A DNA stretch of 64,000 nucleotides from DASUWK01 sp036378435 (lineage in GTDB: Bacteria > Chloroflexota > Dormibacteria > Dormibacterales > Dormibacteraceae), in NCBI GenBank assembly GCA_036378435.1, contig DASUWK010000070.1, positions 15,428 to 79,427 on the forward strand. Direction: 5' to 3'. The position numbers were made by a program, and so were the translations under genes. Of this stretch, positions 15,001 to 23,504 are shown piece by piece. The notes under the pieces were generated by a model that was given only the letters and a program-made list of their open reading frames with translations, ran no database searches and was not told where the DNA came from. Position 1 is the stretch's first letter. Every line of letters starts with the position of its first letter.

Positions 15001-16241
15001 GGCTCCAGCGCCGCCACCAGCTCGCGCAGGAACGACTCCACGTCCGTGACCAGGCCGATGGATTGCCAGGAGCCGCGATCCGAGAGCTTGGTCACCACGG
15101 CGGGATTGATGTCGACGCACACGGTCCGCGTACTGGCCGGCAGCAGGTTGCCGGTGGCGATCGAGTGCAGCATCGTCGCCAGCATCAGCGCGAGGCTCAC
15201 GCCGTCGACCGCTACGCGCATACGGCGCTGCGCCTCCTCCATGTCGGTGATCACGTCGGGCAGCGGCCCGTCGTCGCGCACGCTGCCGCCGAGAACGAAG
15301 TCGACGCCGTGCTCGATGGCGGACTTCATCACGCCGGAGCGCAACTTCCCCGCGCGCACCATCGCCTCGAGCCCGCCGGCCTCACGCACGCGGTTGATCG
15401 CGCGCATGTGGTGCTCGTGGCCTGACTCGATCGGGAGGCCGCTCTCTAGGTTCACGCCCAGCGACGTCCCGAAGAGCGCCGCCTCGACGTCGTGGGCCGC
15501 CAGCGCGTTGCCGGCGAACAGGACCTGGACGTAGCCGAGCTCGATCAGGCGCGACAGGTGCACGCCGGCGCCGGTGTGGATGATGGCCGGCCCGGCCACG
15601 ACGAGGATCCGCCCGCGGCGCTTGCGAACCGCCTGCATCTCCCGCGCGATCTGGTTGATCAGGAGCTTTTTGGGCTTCTCGCTGGAGACCTCGCTGGCCA
15701 TGAACGTGAAGATCTCCATCTGCCGCGAACGCTCCAGCGGCACGACGCGGACGCCCTGGTGGCCGACCACCACCTTCATGCCGGGCGACGCCTCCTGGAA
15801 TGGGATGCAGCGGGCGCGGCGCTCGTTCAGGTCGACGGCGATCGCGCAGTCCATCTCCTGCCGCTCCACCGGGATCCACGCCGTGTCGACCAGCACGTAC
15901 GTCGGCAGGTTGGACGTCGAGTAGAAGCCCTCGGGGAAGACGCCGGGCTTGCCGACCGCCGCCAGCTTGGCGGGTTTCTCCTCCGCCACCTTGGCGCCGA
16001 GCTCACGGCAGCGTTTGACGATCTCGTCGAGCTTGGCGGCCGACTGCGCGCTGACCTGGATCCGGCAGGTGGAGGTGTCCGTCTTGCGCTGGCCGACGCG
16101 CAATTCCTCGATGTTGAAAGAGCCACCGAGGTCCATTACGAGGTCCATCACCTGCGGCAGGATCAGCGAGTCGATGATGTGGCCCTCGAGCACCAGCAGC
16201 GCCGTGTGCGCGCCGCGCTTACGGGACTTCGCCGGGCTCAC
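14997..16241 (-). CDS. LOR/SDH-domain enzyme (TIGR00300 family; ornithine cyclodeaminase-like)
   Basis: A 414-residue protein from a GTG at 16241 in a GTGA overlap with pyrF. The family, formerly called a conserved hypothetical, is related to the C-terminal domain of the cyanobacterial arginine dihydrolase/ornithine cyclodeaminase AgrE and to archaeal ornithine cyclodeaminases. Visible landmarks are the N-terminal LEGHIIDSLILPQVMDLVMD, the middle MKVVVGHQGVRVVPLERSR, and a Rossmann-like C-terminal part RILVVAGPAIIHTGAGVHLSRLIELGYVQVLFAGNALA. Conversion of ornithine to proline is the likely reaction; this is family knowledge and is not proven here. ORF extensions upstream of GTG run into pyrF. 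Confidence 0.8.
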   Translation of the reverse strand: MSPAKSRKRGAHTALLVLEGHIIDSLILPQVMDLVMDLGGSFNIEELRVGQRKTDTSTCRIQVSAQSAAKLDEIVKRCRELGAKVAEEKPAKLAAVGKPGVFPEGFYSTSNLPTYVLVDTAWIPVERQEMDCAIAVDLNERRARCIPFQEASPGMKVVVGHQGVRVVPLERSRQMEIFTFMASEVSSEKPKKLLINQIAREMQAVRKRRGRILVVAGPAIIHTGAGVHLSRLIELGYVQVLFAGNALAAHDVEAALFGTSLGVNLESGLPIESGHEHHMRAINRVREAGGLEAMVRAGKLRSGVMKSAIEHGVDFVLGGSVRDDGPLPDVITDMEEAQRRMRVAVDGVSLALMLATMLHSIATGNLLPASTRTVCVDINPAVVTKLSDRGSWQSIGLVTDVESFLRELVAALEP

Positions 16242-17023
16242 GGTTTGGCTGCGACCAGCACCGCGTTGATGCGGTCGCGATAGTCGCGCGCGGCGCTCGC
16301 CGGGTCGTCGGCGTAGAGGACGTCGCGGCTCACGTTGACCAGACACGACGCCTCATCACCGGTCCAGGCCGCGCGCACCGATGCCTCGAGGTCACCGCCC
16401 TGTGCGCCAACACCCGGCACCAAGAACGGAAGCGGCGAGGCCGCGCGCACCTGCTCGATCTCGGCCGGAGCGGTGGCCCCGACCACCAGGCCGACGTTGC
16501 CGCTCTCATTGACCCGAGCCGCCAGTGCCGCCACGCTGAGATAGAGCGGACGGCCGCCGGCTTCCAGGTGCTGCAGGTCGGCCGCGCCGGGATTGGAGGT
16601 GCGGCAGACGACGTACACGCCCCGGTCCGCGTAGGCAGTGAACTCGCGCAGGGAATCCTCGCCGTGGTACGCGTGGACCGTGCATGCGTCGGCCCCGACC
16701 GCCTCGAAAGCCGCGCGGGCGTAGGCCCGCATCGTGCTGCCGACATCGGCTCGCTTGGCGTCCAGCAGGATCGGGATGTCATCCGGTATCGCCGCCCGGA
16801 GGCTGGCGAGCGCCGCCCAGCCGGCGGCGCCGTACTGCTCCCAGAACGCGGAGTTGGGCTTGTAGCAGCAGGCGAACTCGGCGGTGCGCGCGACGACGTC
16901 CGTGCAGAAGCGCAGAGCACCCTCGGCGCCGCCGGCGATGCGCTCCGGGTCAGGGTCGAGCCCGACGCAGAGCTGCGACCCGCGAGTGCGCGCGGCGGCC
17001 CTGAGCTTGTCGAAGTAGCTCAC
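16238..17023 (-). CDS. pyrF: Orotidine 5'-phosphate decarboxylase (type 2)
   Basis: A 261-residue enzyme for the last step of UMP synthesis. LCVGLDPDPERI opens the barrel, CYKPNSAFWEQYG follows, and the catalytic Lys-Asp pair is in LLDAKRADVGSTMRAYA (DAKRxDIxxT signature). PFLVPGVGAQGGDLEASV is the phosphate-binding loop. Length and motifs fit the longer 'type 2' PyrF of actinobacteria and myxobacteria. GTG start in a GTGA overlap with the tRNA thiolase gene, and GTGA overlap with the next gene. Confidence 0.95.
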   Translation of the reverse strand: MSYFDKLRAAARTRGSQLCVGLDPDPERIAGGAEGALRFCTDVVARTAEFACCYKPNSAFWEQYGAAGWAALASLRAAIPDDIPILLDAKRADVGSTMRAYARAAFEAVGADACTVHAYHGEDSLREFTAYADRGVYVVCRTSNPGAADLQHLEAGGRPLYLSVAALAARVNESGNVGLVVGATAPAEIEQVRAASPLPFLVPGVGAQGGDLEASVRAAWTGDEASCLVNVSRDVLYADDPASAARDYRDRINAVLVAAKP

Positions 17024-17940
17024 GCCGGCGTCGTCGCCCTGCGGCTGCGCGCTCGCTCGGTCAGGCGGCAGTAGGCGCAGACCTCGGCGGTGGTCGGGCT
17101 GCCGCAGCGGCTGCACTCGCGCAGCTCGACCGGCGACGACGTGACGCCGAGCGCTGACCGCCCCTGCTTGAGGAAGCCAGTCAGGAACCTCTGCTTGGCG
17201 CCGGGCTGCGCCTCCTCCAGCGCGTTCAGCGTGTCCTTGTAGAACAGCGACTTCGCGCCCTTGGCCATCGGGCACTCCTCGAGGATGTAGTCGATCCGCT
17301 CGATGATCGAGTATGCGGCCGAGTCCCGCTCGGCCAGGCGGTAGAGCGGCTTGACCTTGCGCACCAGGCTGGGATGCGTGGACTCCAGAACCGGGCCCTG
17401 GCGGCCGAGGAAGTCGGTCTGCCAGTGCAGGACGTTGCCGAACAGCGTGGCCGCCTCGTCGTCGAGGTTGTGCCCCGTCGCGACGACGTCGTAACCCAGC
17501 TCGGCGGCCAGGCGGTTGAAGTGATACCGCTTGACCGTGCCGCAGGCAGCGCAGGGCTTGCCCTCGCGCTCCCGCTTGAGCTCTGGCACGGTGAACCCGT
17601 GCTCGCCCTCTAGGTCGATCTGGTGCAGCAGCTGGCCGTGCTTCTCGGCAAACGCTTCGCACTTGGCTTGCGAGCGCCGCGAGTAGTCGCCGATGCCGAG
17701 CCGGATATACATGCCGTCCGCGTGGTGGCCTAGCTCGAGCAGCGCGTGCCACAGGGCCAGTGAGTCCTTGCCCCCGGACACGGCCACCAGGATGCGGTCG
17801 TCGTGGTTGAACATGCCGTCGTCGTCGATCGCGCGCTGGACCTGCGTCCGGAACCAGCCCGGATAGCAGCCTGCGCAGAAGGCCGAGCGATGACGCCTCA
17901 CCTCGACCTGCGCCGGCTGTCGGCACTTGATACAGCGCAC
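17020..17940 (-). CDS. tRNA thiolation enzyme of the TtuA/NcsA (TtcA-like) family
   Basis: A 306-residue PP-loop ATPase. N-terminal zinc site CIKC...FCAGC, P-loop ILVAVSGGKDSLALWHAL, central CAACGTVKRYHFN, VVATGHNLDDEAAT, and a C-terminal zinc site CSRCGS...CAYC. This cysteine layout is that of TtuA/NcsA/Ctu1, which adenylate a tRNA uridine and insert sulfur delivered by a ubiquitin-like carrier, through an Fe-S cluster. The gene directly upstream encodes just such a carrier, overlapping in TAGTG. The likely product is 2-thiouridine or s2T54 in tRNA. GTG start at 17940. Confidence 0.88.
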   Translation of the reverse strand: MRCIKCRQPAQVEVRRHRSAFCAGCYPGWFRTQVQRAIDDDGMFNHDDRILVAVSGGKDSLALWHALLELGHHADGMYIRLGIGDYSRRSQAKCEAFAEKHGQLLHQIDLEGEHGFTVPELKREREGKPCAACGTVKRYHFNRLAAELGYDVVATGHNLDDEAATLFGNVLHWQTDFLGRQGPVLESTHPSLVRKVKPLYRLAERDSAAYSIIERIDYILEECPMAKGAKSLFYKDTLNALEEAQPGAKQRFLTGFLKQGRSALGVTSSPVELRECSRCGSPTTAEVCAYCRLTERARSRRATTPA

Positions 17941-18194
17941 TAGGGCTCCTCCCCGCTCGTCGGGGAGGTGGCCGGCGCAGCCGGCCGGAGGGGTCGCGGG
18001 GAGGACCCTCCGGAGATCACCGGCCACACCTCCACCTCGTCGTCCGCTTTGAGGCGCACGTCGCGCGTGAGGATCTCGTCGCGACGGAGCACGAGGTGCG
18101 CGTCGGAGTGCATGCCGAGCGCCTTCAGCAGGTCGGCCACGGTGCGGGCCTCGACCTCCCGCTCCTGGCGGTCGGGCAGGATCGTCACTTTCAC
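17940..18194 (-). CDS. ThiS/MoaD/TtuB-like sulfur carrier with a C-terminal extension
   Basis: An 84-residue protein from GTG 18194. The beta-grasp part MKVTILPDRQEREVEARTVA to VEVWPVISGG (1-63) ends in the Gly-Gly that is adenylated and thiocarboxylated in sulfur carriers; the PVISGG ending is typical of TtuB and archaeal SAMPs. Unlike most family members it does not stop there: 21 more residues rich in Pro, Ser and Ala follow. Those codons coincide with a palindromic repeat element. The extension would have to be removed by a protease before activation. The partner is the TtuA-like enzyme immediately downstream. Confidence 0.82.
   Translation of the reverse strand: MKVTILPDRQEREVEARTVADLLKALGMHSDAHLVLRRDEILTRDVRLKADDEVEVWPVISGGSSPRPLRPAAPATSPTSGEEP
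17948..17986. repeat. Palindromic element inside the sulfur carrier gene
   Basis: Two adjacent perfect stems: CCTCCCCG-CTCGT-CGGGGAGG (17948-17968) and GGCCGGC-GCA-GCCGGCC (17970-17986), followed by a further GGAGGGG/GGGGAGG stretch to 18004. The element exactly covers the codons downstream of the Gly-Gly, like an in-frame insertion of a REP/RPE-type repeat. Confidence 0.65.
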
Positions 18195-18245
18195 CTCGGG
18201 CCAGTCTATGCATCGAGGCCCGCGGCTGAGGGCAGAATTCAGTTG

Positions 18246-20000
18246 ATGGAATCGCATCTCGCGCGATCGCTCCGGGTGGCGCTCGCCCAGATCAATCCGA
18301 CGGTCGGCGACCTCAAGGGCAACACGACCAAGATCGTCGACTGGATCGGGCGCGCGCGCGATAGCGGCGCCGACCTGATCGCCTTCCCCGAGCTGGCGCT
18401 GACCGGCTATCCGCCCGAGGACCTGCTGCTCAAGCCGTCGTTCATCAGAGACAACCTCGCCGCCCTGCAAGAGGTGGTCGCGGCGACAGAGGGCGTCGCG
18501 GCAGTGATCGGCTTCGTCGACCTCGACGGCGACATCTTCAACGCGGCGGCGTTCGCCCACGACGGCCGCCTCCACGGCGTGTACCACAAGGTCTACCTGC
18601 CGAACTACGGCGTGTTCGACGAGGAGCGCTACTTCCAGCGCGGCCGCCGGTCGCCCATCTTCGTGCTCGACGGAGTGCGCGTCGGCCTCTCCGTGTGCGA
18701 GGACATTTGGTATCCGACCGGCCCGGTGTCACTGCAAGCGCAGCACGGCGCCGAGCTGCTGGTGAACATCAACGGCTCGCCGTTCCATCGGGGCAAGCAG
18801 CGGTCGCGGGCGACGATGGTCGCCACCCGCGCCATGGACTCGCGCGCCTTCGTGGCCTGGGTCAACACGGTGGGCGGGCAGGACGAGCTCGTCTTCGACG
18901 GCAACTCGGCCGTGTTCAGCCCCGAAGGCGACGTGCTCGCGCAGGCGCCCTCGTTCGCAGAGCACCTGCTGGTCGCGGACCTCGACATCGGCTCGGTGTT
19001 CGGCGAGCGGCTGCACGACACGCGGCTGCGCCAGGAGGCGCAGCACGAGGTGCGCATCGACCTCGAGGTGAGCGAGGTGATCGTCGACGAGACTCCCCAC
19101 GAGCATCGCCAGGACCACCTGTCCCCCACCCTGGCGACGCCGCTCGAGGACGAGGCCGAGGTCTACGCCGCCCTGGTTCTCGGGACTCGGGACTACGTGG
19201 GCAAGAACGGGTTCCAAAAGGTGCTGCTCGGGCTCTCGGGAGGGATCGACTCGGCGCTGACCGCCGCGGTGGCCACCGACGCCCTCGGGGCGGCGAACGT
19301 CACCGGGGTGCTGATGCCCTCGCGCTACACCTCGCGAGAGAACCTTGAAGACGCGGGCCTGCTGGCCGAGGCGCTTGGGATCCAGACCACGGAGATACCG
19401 ATCGAGACCGTGCACCGGGCGTTCGAAGAGACGCTCGAGCCGTCATTCCAGAGCACCCAGCCGGGGATCGCCGAGGAGAACATCCAGGCGCGCATTCGCG
19501 GCGACATCCTCATGGCCCTCTCGAACAAGCACGGCTGGCTCCTGCTGACGACGGGCAACAAATCGGAGCTGGCGACGGGCTACTGCACGCTCTACGGCGA
19601 CATGGCCGGTGGGTTCGCGATCCTGAAGGACATCCCGAAGACCCTCGTCTACGGGCTGAGCCGGTACCGCAACTCCCTGAACGGCGAGGTCATCCCCAGC
19701 CGCATCCTCACCAAGCCGCCGTCTGCAGAGCTCCGCGAAGACCAGAAGGATTCGGACAGCCTGCCCCCCTACGAGGAGCTCGACCCGATCCTGGCGGCCT
19801 ATGTCGAAGACGACCGCAGCTTCGAGGAGCTGGTCGCCGCCGGGCATGACCCCGAGACGGTCAAGCGCGTCCTGCGCCTGGTCGACACGTCGGAGTACAA
19901 GCGGCGGCAGGCGCCGCCGGGCATCAAGATCACGCCGCGAGCCTTCGGTCGCGATCGGCGGGTGCCGATCACGAACCTCTACGGCGGCGGCGTGCCCTAG
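18246..20000 (+). CDS. nadE: Glutamine-dependent NAD+ synthetase
   Basis: A 584-residue two-domain enzyme making NAD+ from nicotinate adenine dinucleotide. The nitrilase-type glutaminase domain (about 10-275) shows its Glu in AFPELALTGYPPEDLL, Lys in HKVYLPNYGVFDE and Cys in VGLSVCEDIWYP. The synthetase domain has P-loop LGLSGGIDSALTAAVA near 330 and TGNKSELATGY. Start chosen at ATG 18246; the open frame extends upstream only through the divergent sulfur carrier gene. Its promoter must lie in the 51 bases shared with that gene. Confidence 0.96.
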   Translation: MESHLARSLRVALAQINPTVGDLKGNTTKIVDWIGRARDSGADLIAFPELALTGYPPEDLLLKPSFIRDNLAALQEVVAATEGVAAVIGFVDLDGDIFNAAAFAHDGRLHGVYHKVYLPNYGVFDEERYFQRGRRSPIFVLDGVRVGLSVCEDIWYPTGPVSLQAQHGAELLVNINGSPFHRGKQRSRATMVATRAMDSRAFVAWVNTVGGQDELVFDGNSAVFSPEGDVLAQAPSFAEHLLVADLDIGSVFGERLHDTRLRQEAQHEVRIDLEVSEVIVDETPHEHRQDHLSPTLATPLEDEAEVYAALVLGTRDYVGKNGFQKVLLGLSGGIDSALTAAVATDALGAANVTGVLMPSRYTSRENLEDAGLLAEALGIQTTEIPIETVHRAFEETLEPSFQSTQPGIAEENIQARIRGDILMALSNKHGWLLLTTGNKSELATGYCTLYGDMAGGFAILKDIPKTLVYGLSRYRNSLNGEVIPSRILTKPPSAELREDQKDSDSLPPYEELDPILAAYVEDDRSFEELVAAGHDPETVKRVLRLVDTSEYKRRQAPPGIKITPRAFGRDRRVPITNLYGGGVP

Positions 20001-20074
20001 CCCCTGCCGCATCAGCCGGCAGCTCGGCGTCTTGAAGGAGCAGCAGCTGCCCTCGGGTTCAAAATAGCTCCCTA

Positions 20075-22522
20075 GTGCCCGAGGGCTACGACATAGCGAT
20101 CGTCGGCGGCGGACCCGGCGGCTATGTGGCAGCCCTGCGCGCCACGCAGCTCGGCGCGCGCGTGACCCTTGTCGAACGGGACCGCGTCGGCGGCACCTGC
20201 CTGCTCCGCGGCTGCATCCCGACCAAGGCTCTGCTGCAGTCGTCCGAGCTCTATTCGCTCGTACAGCGTGGCGGGGAGTACGGCGTCGTCGCCAAACAGG
20301 TCGGGTTCGACTGGCCCGCCGCGCAGAAGCGCAAGGCCAAGGTCGTCGAGCAGCTGGTGACGGGCGTCGAAGGCCTGCTGAAACGGGCCGGCGTCGACAC
20401 CATCGGGGGTCACGCGAAGCTGACCAAGGGTGGCGTCGAGGTGGACGGCAAGACCATCGCCGCCAAAGACGTGATCGTCGCCACGGGCTCCGTGCCGTCC
20501 CGCATCCCCATCGACGGCGCCGAGCACACGATCGACTCCGACGCGATCCTGGAGCTCGCGGAGCCGCCGAAGCGACTGGTGGTGATCGGAGGCGGCGTCG
20601 TCGGGATGGAGTTCGGGGCGATGTTCGCCGCGCTCGGCTCCGAGGTCACCGTCCTGGAGATGCTGCCGCAGGTCCTGCCGATGGTCGAGGGCGAGGTCGC
20701 CCAGGCTTACCGGCGCCACTTCGAGGGGCTGGGCGCGAAGGTCCACACCGAGTCGCAGGTGAAATCCGTGTCAAGACACGGGAAGGCACTCTCGGTGCGC
20801 TTCAACGACGACGAGGTCGCCGCGGACGTCGTGCTGCTCGCGGCCGGTCGCAGAGCGTTCACGGAGGGTTTGGGAGCCGAAGAGCTCGGTGTGCAGCTGG
20901 AGCGCGGTCGCGTCATCGTCGACTCACATCTGCGCACCGCGGCCGACCACGTCTTTGCCATCGGCGACGTGATCGGCGGCATCATGCTCGCCCACGTCGC
21001 GTCATACGAGGGCGTGTGCGCGGTCGAGAACATCGCCGGGCACCGCGATCGGATTCCCGACTATCACGCGGCGCCCAACTGCGTGTACACGGATCCCGAG
21101 ATCGCGAACGTCGGCCTCGGTGAGAATGACGCGCGCGCGGCCGGGCACGAGGTGAAAGTCGGCCGCTTCCCCTTCGCCGCCAGCGGACGCGCGCTGACCC
21201 TCGGCGAGACGCAGGGCTTCGTCAAAGTCGTGGCCGATGCCCGCGACGGCCGCGTCCTCGGCGTCCACATGGTCGGCCCGCGCGTCACGGAGCTGATCGC
21301 CGAGGCGACGCTGGCGGTGCAGCAGGGCGTGACTCTCGACGAGCTGGACCTGACCATGCACGCGCACCCGACGCTGGCGGAATCATTCATGGAGGCGGCG
21401 CTGGCCGCCGATGACCGCGCGATCCACATCGCCAACCGCCGACCCGCCCCGGTGAAAGAGGAGACTTTGCCCGTGGCCCGACAAGTGCGGGACGAGAAGC
21501 CGGCCGCCACCTTCCACGTGGACGGCAAGCTCGAGCTGAAGAAGGGCAACCACGACGAGCTGCTCGAGATGTACCGGCTCATGACGCTGATCCGCCGCTT
21601 CGAGGAACGCGCCCAGCTCGAGTACACGCACGCCAAGATCGGCGGCTACTGCCACCTCAACCTCGGCGAGGAGGCGACCGTCGTCGGCGCGGTGCTGCCG
21701 CTCAAGCCCGGCGACCACATCTATACGAGCTACCGCGAGCACGGCCACGCCATCGCGCGAGGGATCGACCCCAAAGCCGTGATGGCTGAGCTGTTCGGCC
21801 GCGAGTCAGGGACCTCACACGGCCGCGGCGGCTCGATGCACATCTTCGACATGAGCCGTCACTTCATGGGCGGCTACGGCATCGTCGGCGGCCACCTGCC
21901 GCTGGCGGCCGGCGCGGGTTTCGCGATCAAGTACCGCCGGCAGCCGGACGTGAGCTTCTGCATGTTCGGAGACGGCGCCGTCAACATCGGCGCCTTCCAC
22001 GAGTCGCTGAACTACTCCAAGGTCGCGCAGCTGCCGGTCGTCTGGTTCTGCGTCAACAACCAGTACGGCATGGGCACCGCCGTGGCGCGCTCCAGCGCCG
22101 TGCCGGAGGTCTACAAGCGCGCCTGCGCGTACGACATCGAGGCGATCCGCATCGACGGCATGGACGTGCTCGAGGTGCTGCAGGCGACGCAGGAGGTGGT
22201 CGAGAAGACGCGGGCCGACTCCCAGCCGCGGTTCATCGAAGCCGTCTGCTACCGCTTCAAAGGGCACTCCGTCGTCGACCCGGACAAGTACCGCTCGGAC
22301 GACGAGAAACAGAAGTGGCTCCGCGAGGACCCGGTGCGCCTCTTCGAATCCCGGCTGGTCGATGGCAAGGTGGCCACCCCTGAGGAGCTGAAAGCGGTGC
22401 AGGAGCAGGTGCTGCAGCAGGTCGAGGAGGCGGTCGCGTTTGCCGACCAGAGCGCCGACCCGCCGACCGACGAGCTCTACCGGTACCTGTACAGCGGCGA
22501 GTTCGAGACGGTGAAGACGTAA
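20075..22522 (+). CDS. Fused dihydrolipoyl dehydrogenase (E3) and pyruvate dehydrogenase E1-alpha
   Basis: One uninterrupted 815-codon frame. Residues 1-455 are a complete E3: FAD motif AIVGGGPGGYVAALRA, redox disulfide GGTCLLRGCIPTKALL (C42, C47), NAD motif VVIGGGVVGMEFGAMFAALG, and the closing HAHPTLAESF base. After a linker of about 30 residues, residues 490-815 are a complete E1-alpha: MTLIRRFEERAQLEY, HGRGGSMHIFD and the thiamine diphosphate motif GDGAVNIGAFHE...VNNQYGMGTA (near 632). The gene is followed by pdhB (TAATG overlap) and pdhC. A strong internal ribosome site before GTG 21473 could also yield free E1-alpha. Start GTG. Confidence 0.93.
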   Translation: MPEGYDIAIVGGGPGGYVAALRATQLGARVTLVERDRVGGTCLLRGCIPTKALLQSSELYSLVQRGGEYGVVAKQVGFDWPAAQKRKAKVVEQLVTGVEGLLKRAGVDTIGGHAKLTKGGVEVDGKTIAAKDVIVATGSVPSRIPIDGAEHTIDSDAILELAEPPKRLVVIGGGVVGMEFGAMFAALGSEVTVLEMLPQVLPMVEGEVAQAYRRHFEGLGAKVHTESQVKSVSRHGKALSVRFNDDEVAADVVLLAAGRRAFTEGLGAEELGVQLERGRVIVDSHLRTAADHVFAIGDVIGGIMLAHVASYEGVCAVENIAGHRDRIPDYHAAPNCVYTDPEIANVGLGENDARAAGHEVKVGRFPFAASGRALTLGETQGFVKVVADARDGRVLGVHMVGPRVTELIAEATLAVQQGVTLDELDLTMHAHPTLAESFMEAALAADDRAIHIANRRPAPVKEETLPVARQVRDEKPAATFHVDGKLELKKGNHDELLEMYRLMTLIRRFEERAQLEYTHAKIGGYCHLNLGEEATVVGAVLPLKPGDHIYTSYREHGHAIARGIDPKAVMAELFGRESGTSHGRGGSMHIFDMSRHFMGGYGIVGGHLPLAAGAGFAIKYRRQPDVSFCMFGDGAVNIGAFHESLNYSKVAQLPVVWFCVNNQYGMGTAVARSSAVPEVYKRACAYDIEAIRIDGMDVLEVLQATQEVVEKTRADSQPRFIEAVCYRFKGHSVVDPDKYRSDDEKQKWLREDPVRLFESRLVDGKVATPEELKAVQEQVLQQVEEAVAFADQSADPPTDELYRYLYSGEFETVKT
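21457..21475 (+). promoter_or_regulatory. Internal ribosome-binding site and GTG start at the E3/E1-alpha junction
   Basis: AGAGGAGA at 21457-21464 is a near-consensus Shine-Dalgarno. The GTG at 21473 is in frame (codon 467), nine bases after GAGGAG, exactly in the linker. It may be a relic of formerly separate genes or an active restart site for unfused E1-alpha. Confidence 0.6.
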
Positions 22523-23502
22523 TGGCTGTGAAGCTGTTCCGCGCCGCGCTGCGCGAGGCGCTCGACGAGGAGATGACGCGCGACGAGTCGATCTACCTGA
22601 TCGGCGAGGACATCGGGAAGTTTGGCGGCGCCTACCGGGTCACCGAGGGGCTGCAGGACAAGTACGGCGAGCTGCGGGTCGTCGATGCGCCGATCGCGGA
22701 GGAGATCATCGTCGGCTCCGCCATCGGCGCCGCCATGACAGGCCTGCGCCCGGTGGTCGAGATGATGACGATCAACTTCTCACTCCTCGCCTACGACCAG
22801 ATCGTCCAAAACGCCGCGAAGATCAGCTACATGTTCGGCGGCGAGGTGCACGTGCCGCTGGTCGTGCGGCTGCCCGGCGGCGCCGGCCATCAGCTGTCGT
22901 CGCAGCACTCCCACTCGTTCGAGGTGCTGTACGGGCTGATACCCGGCCTGCTCGTGGTCGCGCCCACCACACCGGAGGACGCCAAAGGGCTGCTGAAGTC
23001 CGCGATCCGAACCGACAACCCGGTGATGTTCCTGGAGTCGATGTCTCTCTACAACTTGAAGGGCGAGGTGCCGAAGGGTGACTACACGGTGCCGATCGGC
23101 AAGGCGGCGCTGCGCCGCCAGGGCGGTGACCTCACGGTCATCGGTGTCTCTCGCCAAGCTGTGCTCGCCTCGGCGGCAGCCGTGAAGCTCGAGGAGGAGG
23201 ACGTCGACGTCGAGGTGATCGACCTCCGGTCGATCCGGCCGATCGACTGGGAAACGCTGGTCAAGTCGGTGAAGAAGACGGGGCGCTGCCTGGTGGTCGA
23301 GGAGGGCTGGCCCACGTACGGTGTGTCCGCCGAGATCGCGGCCGGCTTGCAGGAGCGCTGCTTCGACTACCTGGACGCGCCGATCGGACGGCTGGGCGGC
23401 GCCGAGGTCCCGATGCCCTACAACAAGGACCTCGAGCGCACCGCGATCCCGTCCGCCGACGACATCATGCGGCACGCGCTGCGCGTCATCGGAAGGAATT
23501 AG
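22522..23502 (+). CDS. pdhB: Pyruvate dehydrogenase (or branched-chain 2-oxoacid dehydrogenase) E1-beta
   Basis: A 326-residue partner of E1-alpha. LFRAALREALDEEMTRDESIYLIGEDIGKFGGAYRVTEGL is the start typical of E1-beta. PIAEEIIVGSAIGAAMTGLRPVVEMM carries the conserved Glu that activates thiamine diphosphate. The C-terminal transketolase domain has DLRSIRPIDWETLVKSVKKTGR. ATG overlaps the previous stop in TAATG. Substrate, pyruvate or branched-chain, cannot be told apart with certainty from sequence alone. Confidence 0.93.
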   Translation: MAVKLFRAALREALDEEMTRDESIYLIGEDIGKFGGAYRVTEGLQDKYGELRVVDAPIAEEIIVGSAIGAAMTGLRPVVEMMTINFSLLAYDQIVQNAAKISYMFGGEVHVPLVVRLPGGAGHQLSSQHSHSFEVLYGLIPGLLVVAPTTPEDAKGLLKSAIRTDNPVMFLESMSLYNLKGEVPKGDYTVPIGKAALRRQGGDLTVIGVSRQAVLASAAAVKLEEEDVDVEVIDLRSIRPIDWETLVKSVKKTGRCLVVEEGWPTYGVSAEIAAGLQERCFDYLDAPIGRLGGAEVPMPYNKDLERTAIPSADDIMRHALRVIGRN

Positions 23503-23504
23503 CC

